This document shows, piece after piece, positions 43,311 to 55,900 of a stretch of 64,000 nucleotides of DNA. Source of the stretch: Dipteris shenzhenensis (lineage: Eukaryota > Polypodiophyta > Polypodiopsida > Gleicheniales); the NCBI GenBank assembly GCA_047967505.1, contig CM106538.1; one strand, 5' to 3'. The notes under the pieces were generated by a model. It was not told where the DNA came from and searched no databases. It was given only the letters and a program-made list of their open reading frames with translations. The position numbers were made by a program, and so were the translations under genes. Position 1 is the stretch's first letter. Each line of letters starts with the position of its first letter.

Positions 43311-45683
43311 TTGCTGGCTCTTGTTTCTTCCCAGTCCTGTACAATGGTCCCGTTCATCAACTAGAGATCTTGTCTTGAGGATCTTGTCCTCATTCTACTG
43401 CTGTTGCTTTTGTGTGGTGCTCTTGCGATTTTAGATTAAGCTTCTAGTTCTTGAGCATCCTGTTCATTTAGGGTTTTTAAGTTTACCTAGTATGAATAAT
43501 CATTTACAGGGGTCTAGTCTGTACAACTCACATTACGTTGACAGTCTCAGTTTATTCCCTTATCCATAATAAAGCGAGTCAAGCAGTTCTTCCCTACCCC
43601 CAATCGTTCCCTTCTCCTTCATCCTCATCCTTGTGCCATGGAGGGTCCCTCCCCCGCTAAGAATCTTCCCTCTTTCTCCTAATTGGTGATCCATCTCTCT
43701 CCTTAGTAGTTGGAGATAGCCATTGCGTTGCTCGCTCTCTTAATGGCCTTCTTGACTCTCAAGCCTCTTCTAGTCGGGGTAGTGTAAATACTCCATGTGC
43801 ATGTGAGCTGGAGCACTGCACCACTAAAAATCGCAAGCTCTTCTCTGGCGGTATGATCTAGATCTTTCTTCAACCAGATTGTCGCAAGTCATCAGAGGTC
43901 CCTAGGGTCTTTGACAATAAGCTGAGAATGGACGTCCATCGCGAGCATGACCATGGCCTCCCCCCCACTCCCTATCTTCATGCTACATAGGTTAGAAGGA
44001 GTTGCGTTGTACCTCCACCTCTACCTTCACCTCCACCTCCACAAGGTAGAAGAGAAGTAGGGCCACCACACACTTGTCCCCTTGTATCTTTCACATGGAC
44101 ATGCATGCCATGGTATGTGTCAAGTAATCTTTCTTAGCTGGGTTTAGAGTTCATTCACATGGCATTTCAGTTAATTTTCTTATATTTTGTTGTCCCACTA
44201 GGCTAGCCTTCCATCCAAATCAACTTGGAGACACCCCCACAAAACGTCTTTACATGTGGACCTAACATCCCTAGATCCACGTGACAAGAAGGGGAAGAGG
44301 CTTTGGTTGACACGCCATAGGTTCGTGACTTTAAAATATTCAGTTACCACATGTGATGCCTTTGCGTTAACTTTTAACTAATATTTACTTTAATCTCAAG
44401 GCTTATGGCCATTGATCTCAAGTCAGTGGATCATGAAGATGGTTGTAACCACAAGACAGGTCTTACACGAGATGCTTGGTATGGCCGTTGGTATGGATGC
44501 TTTGGAGCTCCTACATTTCAGTGTAATATCTTCTTCCAATGGTGTTATTTTGTATAATAAATTTTCCATGCAATCAATTTCAGGCTCTGTTCAGGTAGCC
44601 CTTGACCCACACGCTAGAGAGATGATGCGTCGATGTCTCGTTCTCTGTTTGAAGGATGAACCTCATCCTGCAGTGCCTCCTCCATCTACAGAGGAGACAC
44701 ATGTACATACTATTGGTGATGATGAGGAGGAAGCAAATGTTGATGTGACTAGTGATGAGGAGATTGTGGGTAATGATCTCCTGATCATCGTATTGATGAG
44801 GAGGAGGAAGTGGTGATGAGGGGATTGTGGGTGACAATTGTACTGATGACAATCGTATTATTGATGGGGAGGTGGCTTCACCCACGACTGAAACATCTGC
44901 CCATGAATAGCACGTGGGGTCGCACGTGTTGGGAGAGTTGGCAGACGTGGAGCTACAATCACGTGTAGCACAAGAGGAGGGGATCTATGCTCGTTTACGA
45001 CCATGCATACAAGGACATGGTCATAGTGCAAAGACATGTGCTTTCACTATTTTTTTGTACTCGAACATATGATTTTGTAACCTTACTGTTTGTACTCAAA
45101 ACACACAACTCTTTTTTTTATTTGTTTAATGTTTATTCATGCTCCGAAGAGTTGAGAAGCCACCGCCCCTGGAAGAAATTGAAGTTCAATGTAGACAACT
45201 AGAGTAGCATGTTAAAGTCAATTGGGGCTACCTATACTACACCAAATCATACATATGCAACTGCATTTGTGGTTCTCAAAACATGTGAGTGCTCTGGGCA
45301 TGAGTAGTGAGGATGGAATTCTTTGTATATGCTTATTGCTAGAAGTATATAGACCCATACCTAGGGTAGCACATTAAAATCAATTGGTGTTATCTATAAT
45401 GTGTCAAAATTGACATATGCAATTGAGTGTTTGTGTGACAATCTAATGCTAACTAGAGGAGATTCAGGACTCCCAAACCTCCATTGTTTTAAAGGATGGA
45501 TTGTGTGTTGATGCAATAGAGATTTACTCTAGTCCCATTGAATGTTGAGGTGAACTAGACTCCATCGAGTTTTTCTAGCAATACTACTTTGATAGGGTTC
45601 ATCATTTTCCCTTGACCAAGATATTTGAGTTTTCCCTTGTGGACAATGGCACTATAGAGCAAGAATAGGTCACCTTTATTTGT
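43311..45683. other. Non-genic stretch
   Basis: No frame could be tied to a known family. The longest (44412-44816) encodes MISSQWIMKMVVTTRQVLHE and an acidic tail (IGDDEEEANVDVTSDEE). The internal sequence TTTCCATGCAATCAATTTCAG at 44563-44583 looks like an intron end, so a remnant of a spliced gene or transposon is possible, at low confidence. Confidence 0.3.
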
Positions 45684-45921
45684 TTGACAAACCAATACTT
45701 CCTTCTTTGTCTTTTTTCCTATCATGGGATTGAAAGCTATAACCTCATCTCTCTATGCTTCTCTAATTTATATATCCTTTCTTGAAGGGACTTGTGATCT
45801 CCTTGACAAACCAATACTTCCTTCTTTGTCTTTTTTCCTATCATGGGATTGTAAGATATAACCTCATCTCTCTATGCTTCTCTGATTTATATATCCTTTC
45901 TTGGAGGGACTTGTGATCTCC
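45684..45921. repeat. 119-bp tandem duplication
   Basis: The unit beginning TTGACAAACCAATACTTCCT occurs at 45684 and 45803 with only a few differences (GAAAGCTATAACC against GTAAGATATAACC). Confidence 0.9.
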
Positions 45922-46637
45922 CACGCATTCTTATATTGCTATGCATAGGTAGGGCATAGGTTCAATATGATAAATTCCAATGGGGCCACTACTTCAAGTC
46001 TTTACTCCAATTAAAAATGTGTAAATCTTGTACTAACCTTGAGCATGGTTCAATATGACCATAATGATGTGTTTAGTTTTTTACCCTAGTCTAAATGCTT
46101 GGGTTCCACTATCTTAGTGAGGACATTGCAAAGTGTTTTTTTGGTGGATTGTGCTTGTCAATTACCTTAGAGATAGTAGGTTGTGCTTCTTTGATGGATA
46201 ACCATAAGGCTAGTCAAAAGTTTTTTGATTACTTCATTGAGCATTACGGTGCTCTCTGAGAATAATCTATTTTGATTCAATCGTGTAGCGCTGCCCATTA
46301 CATTCTAGCCACTCACAACCCGGTCGTCGTCGCAGATCTGGTTTGTAGGTCTTACCTAGGAGCGATCCCCATCTCTTTGGCAAATGTGTTCAGCAATGGG
46401 CAAGCAATGGGGTGGGAACAACTCACTTAGTCTCTGCCCAGATATGTAATTGCCCGCCGCTTGGAACTGCCCGCTGTGTGGGGTGTGAGCGGGAAGAGTC
46501 TCTTAGGCCAAGGAAGGAAGTGTCTCACGTGCGGTGGATTGGCTACACAAATCTAGCATGTGGGGGAGTGGCTCCACTGTCCACAAATCACACATGTGGG
46601 TTACAAGTAGCGCATTGACCTTGCCAAACATTGCGCT
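45922..46637. other. Intergenic region upstream of the acid phosphatase gene
   Basis: No coding signal. It presumably contains the promoter. A short repeat CTAGCATGTGGGGGAGTGG / CACACATGTGGGTTAC lies at 46555-46603. I could not fix a TATA box or start site. Confidence 0.4.
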
Positions 46638-47626
46638 ATGGCTTCTGCTCTGGTTTTTACGCCATGCTTGTCTCTCCTCCTCCTCCTCCTCCTCCTCCTC
46701 TCGCCTTCCCCGTCCCTTGCCTCTTCCCTCCGCCACTCCCATTGCAGTAGCTGGCGCTTCAACGTCGAGGTCAACAACCTTCGTGGCTGGTCCGTCGTCC
46801 CCGACTCCTGTGAGCACTTCGTCGCCTCTTACATCACTGGCTCCGCCTACCCCTCCGACTCCAGGGATGCCGTCGACCAGGCCATCGCCTTCGCTAAAGC
46901 CTACAGCGTTTCCAGTAACGGCACGGACATTTGGGTGTTCGACGTCGACGAGACCAGCCTCAGTAATGTTCCTTACTATGCGCTGCACCAGTTCGGGTGA
47001 GTCGATCTATTTCCGTAGAAAGGGAGCTCGCTGTCTTAGGGACATTATTACACTTTTTTTTTCCAGAAAAGGGACATTATTACACTTCTGATACTAGCCG
47101 GGGTGGGAGGGATCTGACTTGGTGACCTTATAGCGCTGAAGCATACAACGACACTACATTCAATGCCTGGGTGGAGAAAGCGTCTGCTCCCCCTCTCTTT
47201 GAGACCTTGAGGCTCTTCAACGAGCTGAAAGATCTAGGATTCACTGTGTTTTTCTTAACTGGAAGAGGCGAAGCCCAACGCAATATCACATCTGCAAATC
47301 TTCTCAAAGCTGGGTACAAAGGCTGGGAAGGCTTGATTTTAAGGTGAGCGAGAGATCTAAGTTTTCTTGATTCGGATCAATCGATGGTAGAAGATTTGTG
47401 TGTAGGAAGCGTTTGAGGTGCGCTGAATCAAGATGGATGTTGAGACAGGCAAAGTGAAGATGAGGGAGTGACGGCTGTTCTGTACAAGTCGAAGAAAAGG
47501 AAGGCACTGGAAGACAACGGATACAGCATTGTTGGGAACATAGGAGATCAATGGAGTGATATAACAGGATACTCTGTGGGCAATCGTGTCTTCAAACTCC
47601 CAAATCCCATGTACTACATATCTTGA
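46638..47626 (+). CDS. Secreted class-B (HAD superfamily) acid phosphatase, three exons
   Basis: Exons 46638-46996, 47134-47343 and 47449-47626 have GT-AG introns and join into one 248-residue frame. MASALVFTPCLSLLLLLLLL is a signal peptide built on a CTC repeat, so the product should enter the secretory pathway (vacuole or apoplast). HAD motifs are complete: I, WVFDVDETSLSN (DVDET nucleophile); II, VFFLTGRGEAQRN; III, Lys in AVLYKSKKRKAL; IV, IVGNIGDQWSDITG. The C-terminus VFKLPNPMYYIS is typical of the plant acid phosphatase/vegetative storage protein family (PF03767), usually about 250-270 residues. It hydrolyses phosphomonoesters at acid pH; the substrate cannot be inferred. It appears functional and is the clearest host gene in the window. 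Confidence 0.92.
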
Positions 47627-49289
47627 TAATTGGTGAGCTTTCCCTCTCTGTTTCCCGTAGAAGCGGGGAATCAATGGGGACAGAGTTCTCCATGAGATGT
47701 CTGGTGGAGGGTGTAAGCGCCTCACACAGCAAAGCCGGCTCTCAAAACAAATGTGCTCTACTTTGTGATTGGATCCCAACAAGCACTGCACTGATTCTCT
47801 TAAGGAAAAGCTGATCGCTATTGTAAGATTCTTTGTAGATTTTCATGTCAATGGTATTCATTTTACCCAATTCAGTTGGCTGCCCTCATTTGATTCCCTC
47901 GGAAGCAATAGCTTCTGCTTTGCCTATCAGCATCTGCCATGGGTGATGTGCCCCTCGTAGTTGGCCGTGTGTATACAAAACTAGATTTGCGACAGAAAAC
48001 CTTTCAGTCTTGGAGCACGTAACTACTAACTCGAAATTGAACTTGAATCCTAGTATTTTATCAAATTTTTATGGAGAAAATCAAATGAGTAAAATAGTGG
48101 ACATGAGATGCGACATAGAGTCCGTTAGGACCCGATCTTCCTTGCAAATGTCAAGGGTGGTGACTTATTATTGATGTCTGAAGTCCAACAAGTACATGAA
48201 TAAGGCAATACAATAAATGGTCCTTGTTGAAGTCTATACAATTTTGTCACATGGATTACAACCATATGAATAAAGGTGTCATCATCCTTTGATCTTACAT
48301 CCATCTTGGATTTCCTTGCTCCCTCGCATCGATAACATGCTTTAAAAAAACAGAAATGTCATAAGAATTCACTTTGAGAACAAGCAATTTTGAATGGACG
48401 AGCAATTGAAAATATTTATATGATAATATATAATATTTATAACCATAGTGTGTGGATGGGGAGGCGGTGCATTTCTTTCCTCAAAGAGTTATAATCGGAG
48501 GGAACGAGTCCTTTCTTGGGTGTCGAGATATCGTCAAGAATATAAGCGTCGAGATAAGTCTCACAAATGAATAAGATACTAGTATATTACATGAATGTCA
48601 ATAGTCATAATCATAGTCGAGCGTCTGTAACATTACTATGAGCGGCATATCAAGTAAAAGTCAAATTGTCGTTGTCTTTTGTTTGATCTTGGGTTTGTTG
48701 TGTGAGCTTGTTCCTAGTCATCTTTGTCAACGGAAATGCCCAAGCCTTCACACATATTCATTTGCGGCTCACTCAATATATCACCCACTCTGTTTTGCAA
48801 GTTTTGGTAATACGTTGGTCTAGACTTGTGACTACTCCTTGTCTTGCAGACTGGCATCTAAGTCTTGCACGAACCACCCCATCATCCTCCCATTTGGCTG
48901 CCTTGAAAATTGCAAACAACACTACATATAAAAATCATCTTCAGTGCCGCTTGTTGATTCTCCCAAATCCAAGCACGACAAATAGTTTTCCGTCGCATCC
49001 TACAAACCCTGGTGATGTACCATGTCGAAATCAAATACTTGTTATGATAGAACCCATCGTGCTAAATGGCCAGTGAGATTCTATTGCTTCACCAAATATA
49101 GTAATGTTAAATGACCGACATGAGAAACGAATAGGCAGCCCACAAGGTAGTGTCCAAACTTCTTTACTAAATAAATTATGCCCAAGCATTCACATTTAGT
49201 CAGAATAATTCTTTTTTTCAATCAACCTTGCGGGAAGAAGAATAATACTCAACCATTGCTTGCACCCCATTACCATTTTCTACCTGTCC
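47627..49289. other. Non-genic stretch after the acid phosphatase gene
   Basis: The 3' UTR of the phosphatase must lie at its left edge. 48400-48450 is AT-rich. No frame longer than about 60 codons resembles a known protein, except 48702-49076, which has no recognisable motif. I see no RNA gene or repeat. Confidence 0.4.
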
Positions 49290-49930
49290 TGTTGGCATCC
49301 AAGTCAGGCGGGACTGGATAAGCTTATCTCCAAATGCAAATCTTTTCTGTGGGGGGGAACTATAATAGAATCAAAAAAGTTAGATGGAACTTTTGCACCT
49401 GACCCACGAGTGAAGGAGGTCTGGGAGTAGTCGACATCAAGCAGGCGGAGGCAAAGTTGGCTGCTACGTGGATTCTCAAAGTCCTTTTAAGCCTTGATCT
49501 TCATTGGGCTACCCTGCTAGCTTGAAACTTCAAACATATTTGACCTGTCAAAGCTAAGAGGTGGAAATTTTACCCAATCTTTTATGTTGTTTTTTGTCCT
49601 AAACCCTACCTAACCAAGGGAAGTGACTTATGGAAATCCCTATGGAGGACATTGGAATCAATCAAAACTCAACTGCTTAAATTCCTGATGGAACACCTCC
49701 GACTCTACGCTTTGCTGGAAGCGGAGATTTTGTTATATTTGGGCTAAAGCCATTCCGGAGAAGATGTCAACCTTGCTCTGGCTTGTCATGCTGAAGGCTG
49801 TTTGGACAAATGCAAGGGGGCTGAGGGTTGGAAAAGGTGATGGCAAGTGCCGACGGTTTCCGAGAGCTCAAGAAGATGTTTTTCACGTATTTTGTAGCAT
49901 GCCCGTCAGCTAGGAAAATTTGAAAAAAAG
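49290..49930 (+). pseudogene. LINE ORF2 fragment (post-RT region), plus strand
   Basis: Around 49345-49500 one frame reads FLWGGNYNRIKKVRWNFCT, a stop, PTSEGGLGVVDIKQAEAKLA and ATWILKVLLSLDLHWATL. This matches the conserved LINE segment with FLWGG, W..C.P...GGLG and D....N.A...KW. Later parts (KGSDLWKSLWRTLESIKTQL) fit the same region. Stops are frequent. It belongs to neither family G nor C. The Copia element inserted just downstream. Confidence 0.6.
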
Positions 49931-49939
49931 TGCATATAC

Positions 49940-50116
49940 TGTGGGGTTAAAGGTCACTGTGCCTTAACCCCAGTTATGTACAATACTCAAACACATATAT
50001 AAATGAATGAAAAAGAAGATTAGGGTGGTTCTGCACCCACCAAACTTGTCTGGCTCTCTGTCTCTCTCTCTCTCCTTCTTCCGTTCTTGCTTCCGTTGAT
50101 AAGTATTGACTCCCAT
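49940..50116 (+). repeat. 5' LTR of the Copia element
   Basis: Matches the right LTR closely from TGTGGGGTTAAAGG to CTTGCTTCCGTTGA (50099), apart from one extra CT unit and a few changes. The last 10-17 bases differ, so the end is approximate. Confidence 0.75.
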
Positions 50117-50784
50117 TTCTATTCATCGGTTGGGATTTTGGAGTTCTGGCAGAAGAGAGATATTTGCAGATTTTCTTGTTGAGTCCGATTATGCAATGGC
50201 GCCCATGTTTTGAAGCATCTCAAGTTCTATTTTCAGTAGCGCTCATTACCGTGGGACTATGATTTCTTGAGCATACCTTATGCAGATCACTCTGGTTGCA
50301 GTTTGAGCAGTGTGCGCTCATTCGTGGTATGCATTGGGTTGCAATGGATGATTTATAGGCCATTTGGATGCATTGCGGTTCTTGTTGGATGCGCTGATAG
50401 GCCCAAATTGCCTTGTGGGATGCTATTTTTTATGGACGCTTTGCACATGGATGCTATTTTATGCTGAGGGACAGCTTTGACACATTGTTGGTGATGCACT
50501 GATAGTGCTATGCTCTCTTGGATGAGATATAATTGATGCATATGCCAGTGGACGGTGTTTATGCTTGAGTCATTTGGCACTTATTGGCATTTTCTTTTGG
50601 GCTAGATTTGCTCATATGGATGCATAGTATATGCACATGAGTCAGATGCATCTTTTGATGCTTTGAGTTTTGAGTTTTTTGTGATATTTCAGTCTATTGT
50701 GGCATACACATTTGGGTGCACCTAGTATTTGGTGTGATTCTCTCTTGCAGGCACTAGCATTTGGGATTTTGTTTCATTTGCATC

Positions 50785-53700
50785 ATGGCATCCTCTTCCA
50801 CGTCTGAAAAGGAGTTTTTCAGCATTAAAAAGTTTGATGGGACAAACTTTTCTTTGTGGAAAGAACAAATAAGGGATGTGCTTATTCAAAAGAAGCAGAT
50901 TAAACCCTTGGCAGGAATTGAAGCTAAGCCTGCAAATATGTCTGAGGATGATTGGAATGAGTTGGATGCATTAGCAAAGTCTACTATTAGACTTCATCTT
51001 GCAGAGTCAGTTTATTTCACAATAGTAAATGAGCAGACTACGGAAGATTTGTGGAAGAAACTGTGTGCCACTTATGAGAAGGAAACTGTCTCTAATAAAG
51101 TTTACCTCATGAAGAGGTTGTTTGAGCTGCAGATGAAGGAAGGGGTCTCCATTGCTTCTCACTTGAATGAATTCAATATTATTTTCAGCCAGCTTCAAGC
51201 TCAGAAGATGAATTTTGATGCGAAGACTAAGGCAATATTTCTCTTATGTTCATTGCCATCCTCATGGGATACCTTCCATACAGCTGTCAGTAACTCTGCA
51301 CCTGGTGGAGTACTGAAATTTGATGATGTTGTGGGTAGCTTGTTGGCCGAGGAGATTAGACGGAAGTCTATGGATGGCAACAAGCAGGATGCAGCCTTAA
51401 ATGTGCAAAGGGGCAGATCACAGTTCAGGGGGAAGTCCCAAGAAAGAGTGAAGTCACATAGCAAATCTAGGGCACGGAACATTGAGTGTTACCATTGTGG
51501 CAAGAAGGGCCATATGAAAAAGGATTGCTACAAGCTGAAAAGAGAGCAAAAGGATAAGAAAAAGAATGCAAATTGGGGTGCAAATCAAAAGGAAGAGAGT
51601 CCAAGGGAGGACAGAGGAAAAGTGAAGATCGAGGAGATCAATGCAGTCACACATGATAGTGACAATGATGTTCTCTTCATGTCTACTTTATCTGCAGAGT
51701 TGCTTACCACTTCAGATGATGCATATTCCCAGGATTGGATTTTGGATTCTGGTGCTTCATTCCATGTTACTCCCCATAGGGAATGGTTCTCCACTTATGA
51801 TAGTGGAAAGATAGGTTGTGTGCATCTTCGAAATGACTATGCATGTGACATAGTGGGAGCAGGTGACATAAAGTTTTCTTTTGCAAATGGGTCTGCATTT
51901 GTTTTGAAACATGTGAGACATGTGCCTAAGCTGACCAAGAGTCTTATTTCAGTGGGTCAGCTAGATGATGCTGGTTTTCACACCACTTTTGGCTTTCAGA
52001 GTTGGAAAATTCAGAAGGGCTCTATGCTTTTGGCCAGGGGTGCCAAGTGTGGGACTTTGTATCCCTTACATGTATCAGGGGTATTTGATCATGTTGTTGC
52101 AATAACCGAGCAGCCAAGCACTTCTTTGTGGCATTGCAGGTTGGGACACATGAGCCAGAATGGAATGAAACTCTTATGCCGTTTGGGTTATGTACCGCAT
52201 TTGAGTTTCTCTGATTTTGAATTTTGTGAGCATTGTCTCTATGGGAAGCACACTAAATCAGCCCATAAAAGAAGGGGAAAGAAAGAGTTTGAAATGCTTG
52301 ATTTGGTGCATTCAGACGTATGTGGTCCCATGCCTACACGGTCATTAGGCGGGGCTGAATACTATGTGACATTCATTGATGATGCAACTAGGAAAGTGTG
52401 GGCTTATGCTATAGCTCGGAAGAGTGATGTGTTCCAGGTATTTCAGAAATGGCTGGCCTTGGTTGAGAATCAGTCAGGTAGAACGCTTAAATGCCTACGG
52501 ACTGACAATGGTGGAGAGTATCTTTCTCATGACTTTCAGCATTTCTGTGATACTCGTGGGATTAAGAGGGAGCTTACATCCCCTCGTACTCCAAAGCAAA
52601 ATCCAGTTGCAGAAAAGATGAACTGTACCATTCAAGAAAGGTTGCAATGCATGCTTTCCAATGCAAGTCTTTCTGGTGGTTTTTGGGCTGAGGCAATGAA
52701 GACTGTAGTGCATGTGATCAATAGATCACCTAGTAAGAGTTTGGATGGTGGTATTCCTGAAGAGGCATGGAGTGGCAAGAAGCCCTCTTACTCTCATTTG
52801 CATATATTTGGGTGTGAGGCATATGCACATGTGCCAAAAGAGCTTCGAAAGAAGCTAGATCCTAAGTCTAGGAAATGCATCTTTCTGGGTTATGGTGAAA
52901 GTGGAGAGATGGGCTATCGTCTCTGGGATCCAGAAGCAAAGAAGATCATACGCAGCCATGATGTGGTCTTCAATGAGAAGAAGATGCATAAGGCACCCAT
53001 AAGGGATGTGGAAATGAGGAGAATCACTTTCCAGGATGTGAATCCACCTGCCTATGTTGATAGACACCAAGCTGTCCATGCACCAAATGTGCAAGAAATG
53101 GTACCACCAAGTACTCCCACAGGTATACAATCAAGGGTAGATGATGGATCATCTATTGGTGGAAATGATGAGCCAAATGTGGCTGATATGCAAGTGGGAC
53201 AGCAAGCTGAAATGCCCTTGAGAAGATCATCTAGAGTGTCTAGACCGCCTGATAGGTTTGTTCCAGGGGTAGACTATGTGATGCTTACTGATTGCGGGGA
53301 GCCTTCTTGCTACAGAGAGGCTATGATGCGTGAGGATCAACGCAAGTGGGAGTATGCTATGCAATCAGAGAATGCAATCAGAGATGAGTTCACTTATGAA
53401 GAATAAGACTTGGGACTTGGTTTCTTTGCCACATGGAAAGAAAGCATTGCCATGTAAATGGGTCTACAAAATGAAGGTCACAGGTGATGATGTGCCTAGG
53501 TACAAGGCCCGTTTGGTTGCTAAAGGGTTCAAGCAAGAGAAGGGTGTGGACTTTGATGAGATATTCTCTCCGGTTGTGAAGATGACCACACTTAGATGCA
53601 TGCTTGGACTAGTGGCATCAGAGGATATGGAGCTTATGCAGATGGATGTCAAGACAGCTTTCTTGCATGGGGATTTGCATGAGGAAATTTACATGGTGCA

Positions 53701-54862
53701 GCCGGAAGGCTTTGAAGAAAAGGGCAAAGAGCATTTAGTTTGCAAGCTAAAGAAGAGTCTCTATGGTCTTAAGCAAGCACCTAGAGAATGGTATCAGAAG
53801 TTTGATGCTTTCATTCGGTCCCAGGGTTTTAGAAGGAGTGAAATTGATCACTGCCTCTACACTAAAAGGGCTAAGGATAGTAGCCTGATAATCCTGGCAC
53901 TATATGTGGATGATATGCTATTGGCTAGCAAGAATACTTATGAGCTAGATGCATTAAAGGCCAAGTTGCATGAGGCCTTTGATATGAAGGATTTGGGACT
54001 TGCAGGTCATATTCTTGGTATGCGCATCACGCGTGATCAGAGTAGGAAACTCCTTTGGCTTTCACAAAAAGAGTATGTTACAAAAGTATTACAGCGTTTC
54101 AATATGGAGGGGGGGAAGGCAGTGAGTACTCCATTGCCTCCATATGTGAAACTGAGTCATACAGATAGTCCCAAATCAGATGAGGAAAGGGCCATGATGG
54201 CCAAGGTTCCTTATGCATCAACAGTTGGGAGTCTTATGTATGTTATGATAGCTACTAGACCAGACATTGCATTTGCAGTGGGAGTTATTAGCCGGTATAT
54301 GGCTAATCCAGGAAAGAGGCATTGGGAGGCAGTTAAGTGCATCATGAGGTACATGAAGGGTACCAAGGAGATGTGCATTTGCTTTGGTAAAGGAGACATG
54401 CGTGTACTTGGGTACACAGATTCAGACTATGCAGGGCGTGTGGATAGTAGGAGATCCACTTCTGGTTATGTGTTCACCTTTGCAGGTGGTGCAGTGTCAT
54501 GGATGTCTCGCGCACAGAAGTGCGTTGCTTTGTCTACCACAGAGGCTGAGTATGTTGCAGCCACAGAGGGTTGCAAGGAGGCTATATGGCTTGATCGGCT
54601 AGTGGGAGATTTGGGGATTCATACAGGTGTACCGACATTGCATAGTGATTCCATGAGTGCTATTCAGCTAGCACGGAATCCGGTCTTTCATGCAAAGACC
54701 AAACACATTGAGGTTAGGTACCATTTCATCAGGGAGGTACTTGAGGACAAGCGCATAGAGCTTGTCAAGGTTCATACAGATGATAACCCTGCAGATATGC
54801 TGACGAAGAGTCTACCTAGTCAGCGGTTTGAGTATTGTCGTGTATTGATGGGCATTGGATAG
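50785..54862 (+). pseudogene. Copia gag-pol, single frameshift from a 13-bp duplication
   Basis: ATG at 50785 opens MASSSTSEKEFFSIKKFDGT (a second, upstream ATG lies in frame at 50761). Gag ends in the knuckle CYHCGKKGHMKKDC (about 51487). Protease: WILDSGASFHVTP. Integrase: GAG-pre-integrase HCRLGHMSQNGM, then LVHSDVCGPM, LRTDNGGEY and NPVAEKMN (D, D, E). RT: CKWVYKMKVTGDD, LMQMDVKTAFLHGDLHEEIY and LYVDDMLL. RNase H: LHSDSMSAIQLARNPVFHAK, TKHIEVRYHFIRE and NPADMLTKSLP. The frame changes at about 53371-53383, where a 13-bp segment (AATGCAATCAGAG) is duplicated in tandem. Without it gag-pol would be one frame; all other motifs are intact. Confidence 0.92.
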
Positions 54863-54915
54863 TATGCTCACAGGTTGTTCTCCCTTAAAGGCACATTGTC
54901 CTTTAAGTGGGAGGT

Positions 54916-55084
54916 TGTGGGGTTAAAGGTCACTGTGCCTTAACCCCAATTATGTACAATACTCAAACACATATATAAATGAATGAAAAAGAAGATTAGG
55001 GTGGTTCTGCACCCACCAAACTTGTCTGGCTCTCTGTCTCTCTCTCTCCTTCTCCCGTTCTTGCTTCCGTTGAGAGCACTCTCA
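54916..55084 (+). repeat. 3' LTR of the Copia element
   Basis: 169 bp, TG to CA, with TATAC target duplication at 55085-55089 and a polypurine tract just upstream. Confidence 0.9.
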
Positions 55085-55489
55085 TATACAATTAGGCGAG
55101 CCAGTTAATTGGAAAGCAATTCTTCTTGGGGATGCATCTAAAGTCAAGCACACACGATGGGCACTCGTGCAGGCACACGCATTGTGGTTTGTTTGGATTT
55201 CTAGGAATGAATTTTCAATTCAACGCTAAGCATACTAATGCAGAATATATGTTTTCTGAATGGTTCGCAAGCATCGTGGATCTATGATAGTGACTCGAAC
55301 TATTCTTCGCGGGGATCAAGAACCACGAACTGGAGCACCGCAAGATCTTTAACCAAGAATGCCATTTCAAAGGTTCCATCTACTATGAGACTGACTCAGA
55401 CTGATTTAGCTATGGTTTATCATCTGGATGATTCAGGATGTATAGAGCTGATGCTATAAGTATAATTTTGTGAGCATAAATATGTATCT

Positions 55490-55900
55490 TATGAACTAGT
55501 TATAATATACTTCTTATCATCTGCAAGCCAATGGCTTAGTAGAGTCAACCAACAAGATTTTATGCCATGTGCTGATTACACTGGTAAATGTGCATTACAC
55601 TGATTAGGACGAGAAGCTACTTTTGTTGCACTGTGGGTGTACCACACATATTACAAAGGAGACATGGGATTGACTCCATTCAAATTGTCTTTTGGAATAG
55701 AAGCTATCACTTCAATTGAGTTCAATGTTCCAAGCTTTTGGATTGCAAATGTAAATTGGCTACTTCTAGTGAAGTCTATGGAATACCTTAGGGTATTGGA
55801 GGAATCCAAAGTAGAGAGTTACTACCTAACAATGGTAGTGCGAGCCTCTAGGAAGCGATGGGTGGATTAGAATTTTTCAAGTGAGGGTAGCTAGTGTTAG
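55490..55900 (+). pseudogene. Ty3-type integrase C-terminal remnant
   Basis: Across frames the sequence reads ANGLVESTNKILCHVLI, DEKLLLLHC and then, from 55637, GLTPFKLSFGIEAITSIEF with NVPSF. This is the conserved plant Ty3 integrase segment (QANGQAE.TNK..., TPF.LV.G.EAV.P.E...PS). Stops and frameshifts are present. No LTR was found. 55090-55490 has no recognisable feature. Confidence 0.65.

Larger units (their letters stand above)
49940..55084 (+). mobile_element. Copia LTR retrotransposon, nearly intact
   Basis: LTRs at 49940 to about 50116 and 54916-55084 begin TGTGGGGTTAAAGGTCACTG; the right one ends CTCTCA. The target duplication is TATAC (49935-49939 and 55085-55089). A polypurine tract AAGTGGGAGGT precedes the right LTR. 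The region after the left LTR has no TGGTATCAGAG primer site, and the left LTR diverges after CTTCCGTTGA, so that border may be damaged. The interior encodes gag-protease-integrase-RT-RNase H in Copia order. Confidence 0.88.

Noticed and set aside
44412-44816. Possible small host gene with an acidic C-terminus
   Set aside because: No recognisable domain, an intron-like stretch inside the frame, and no conserved flanks; left as unassigned.
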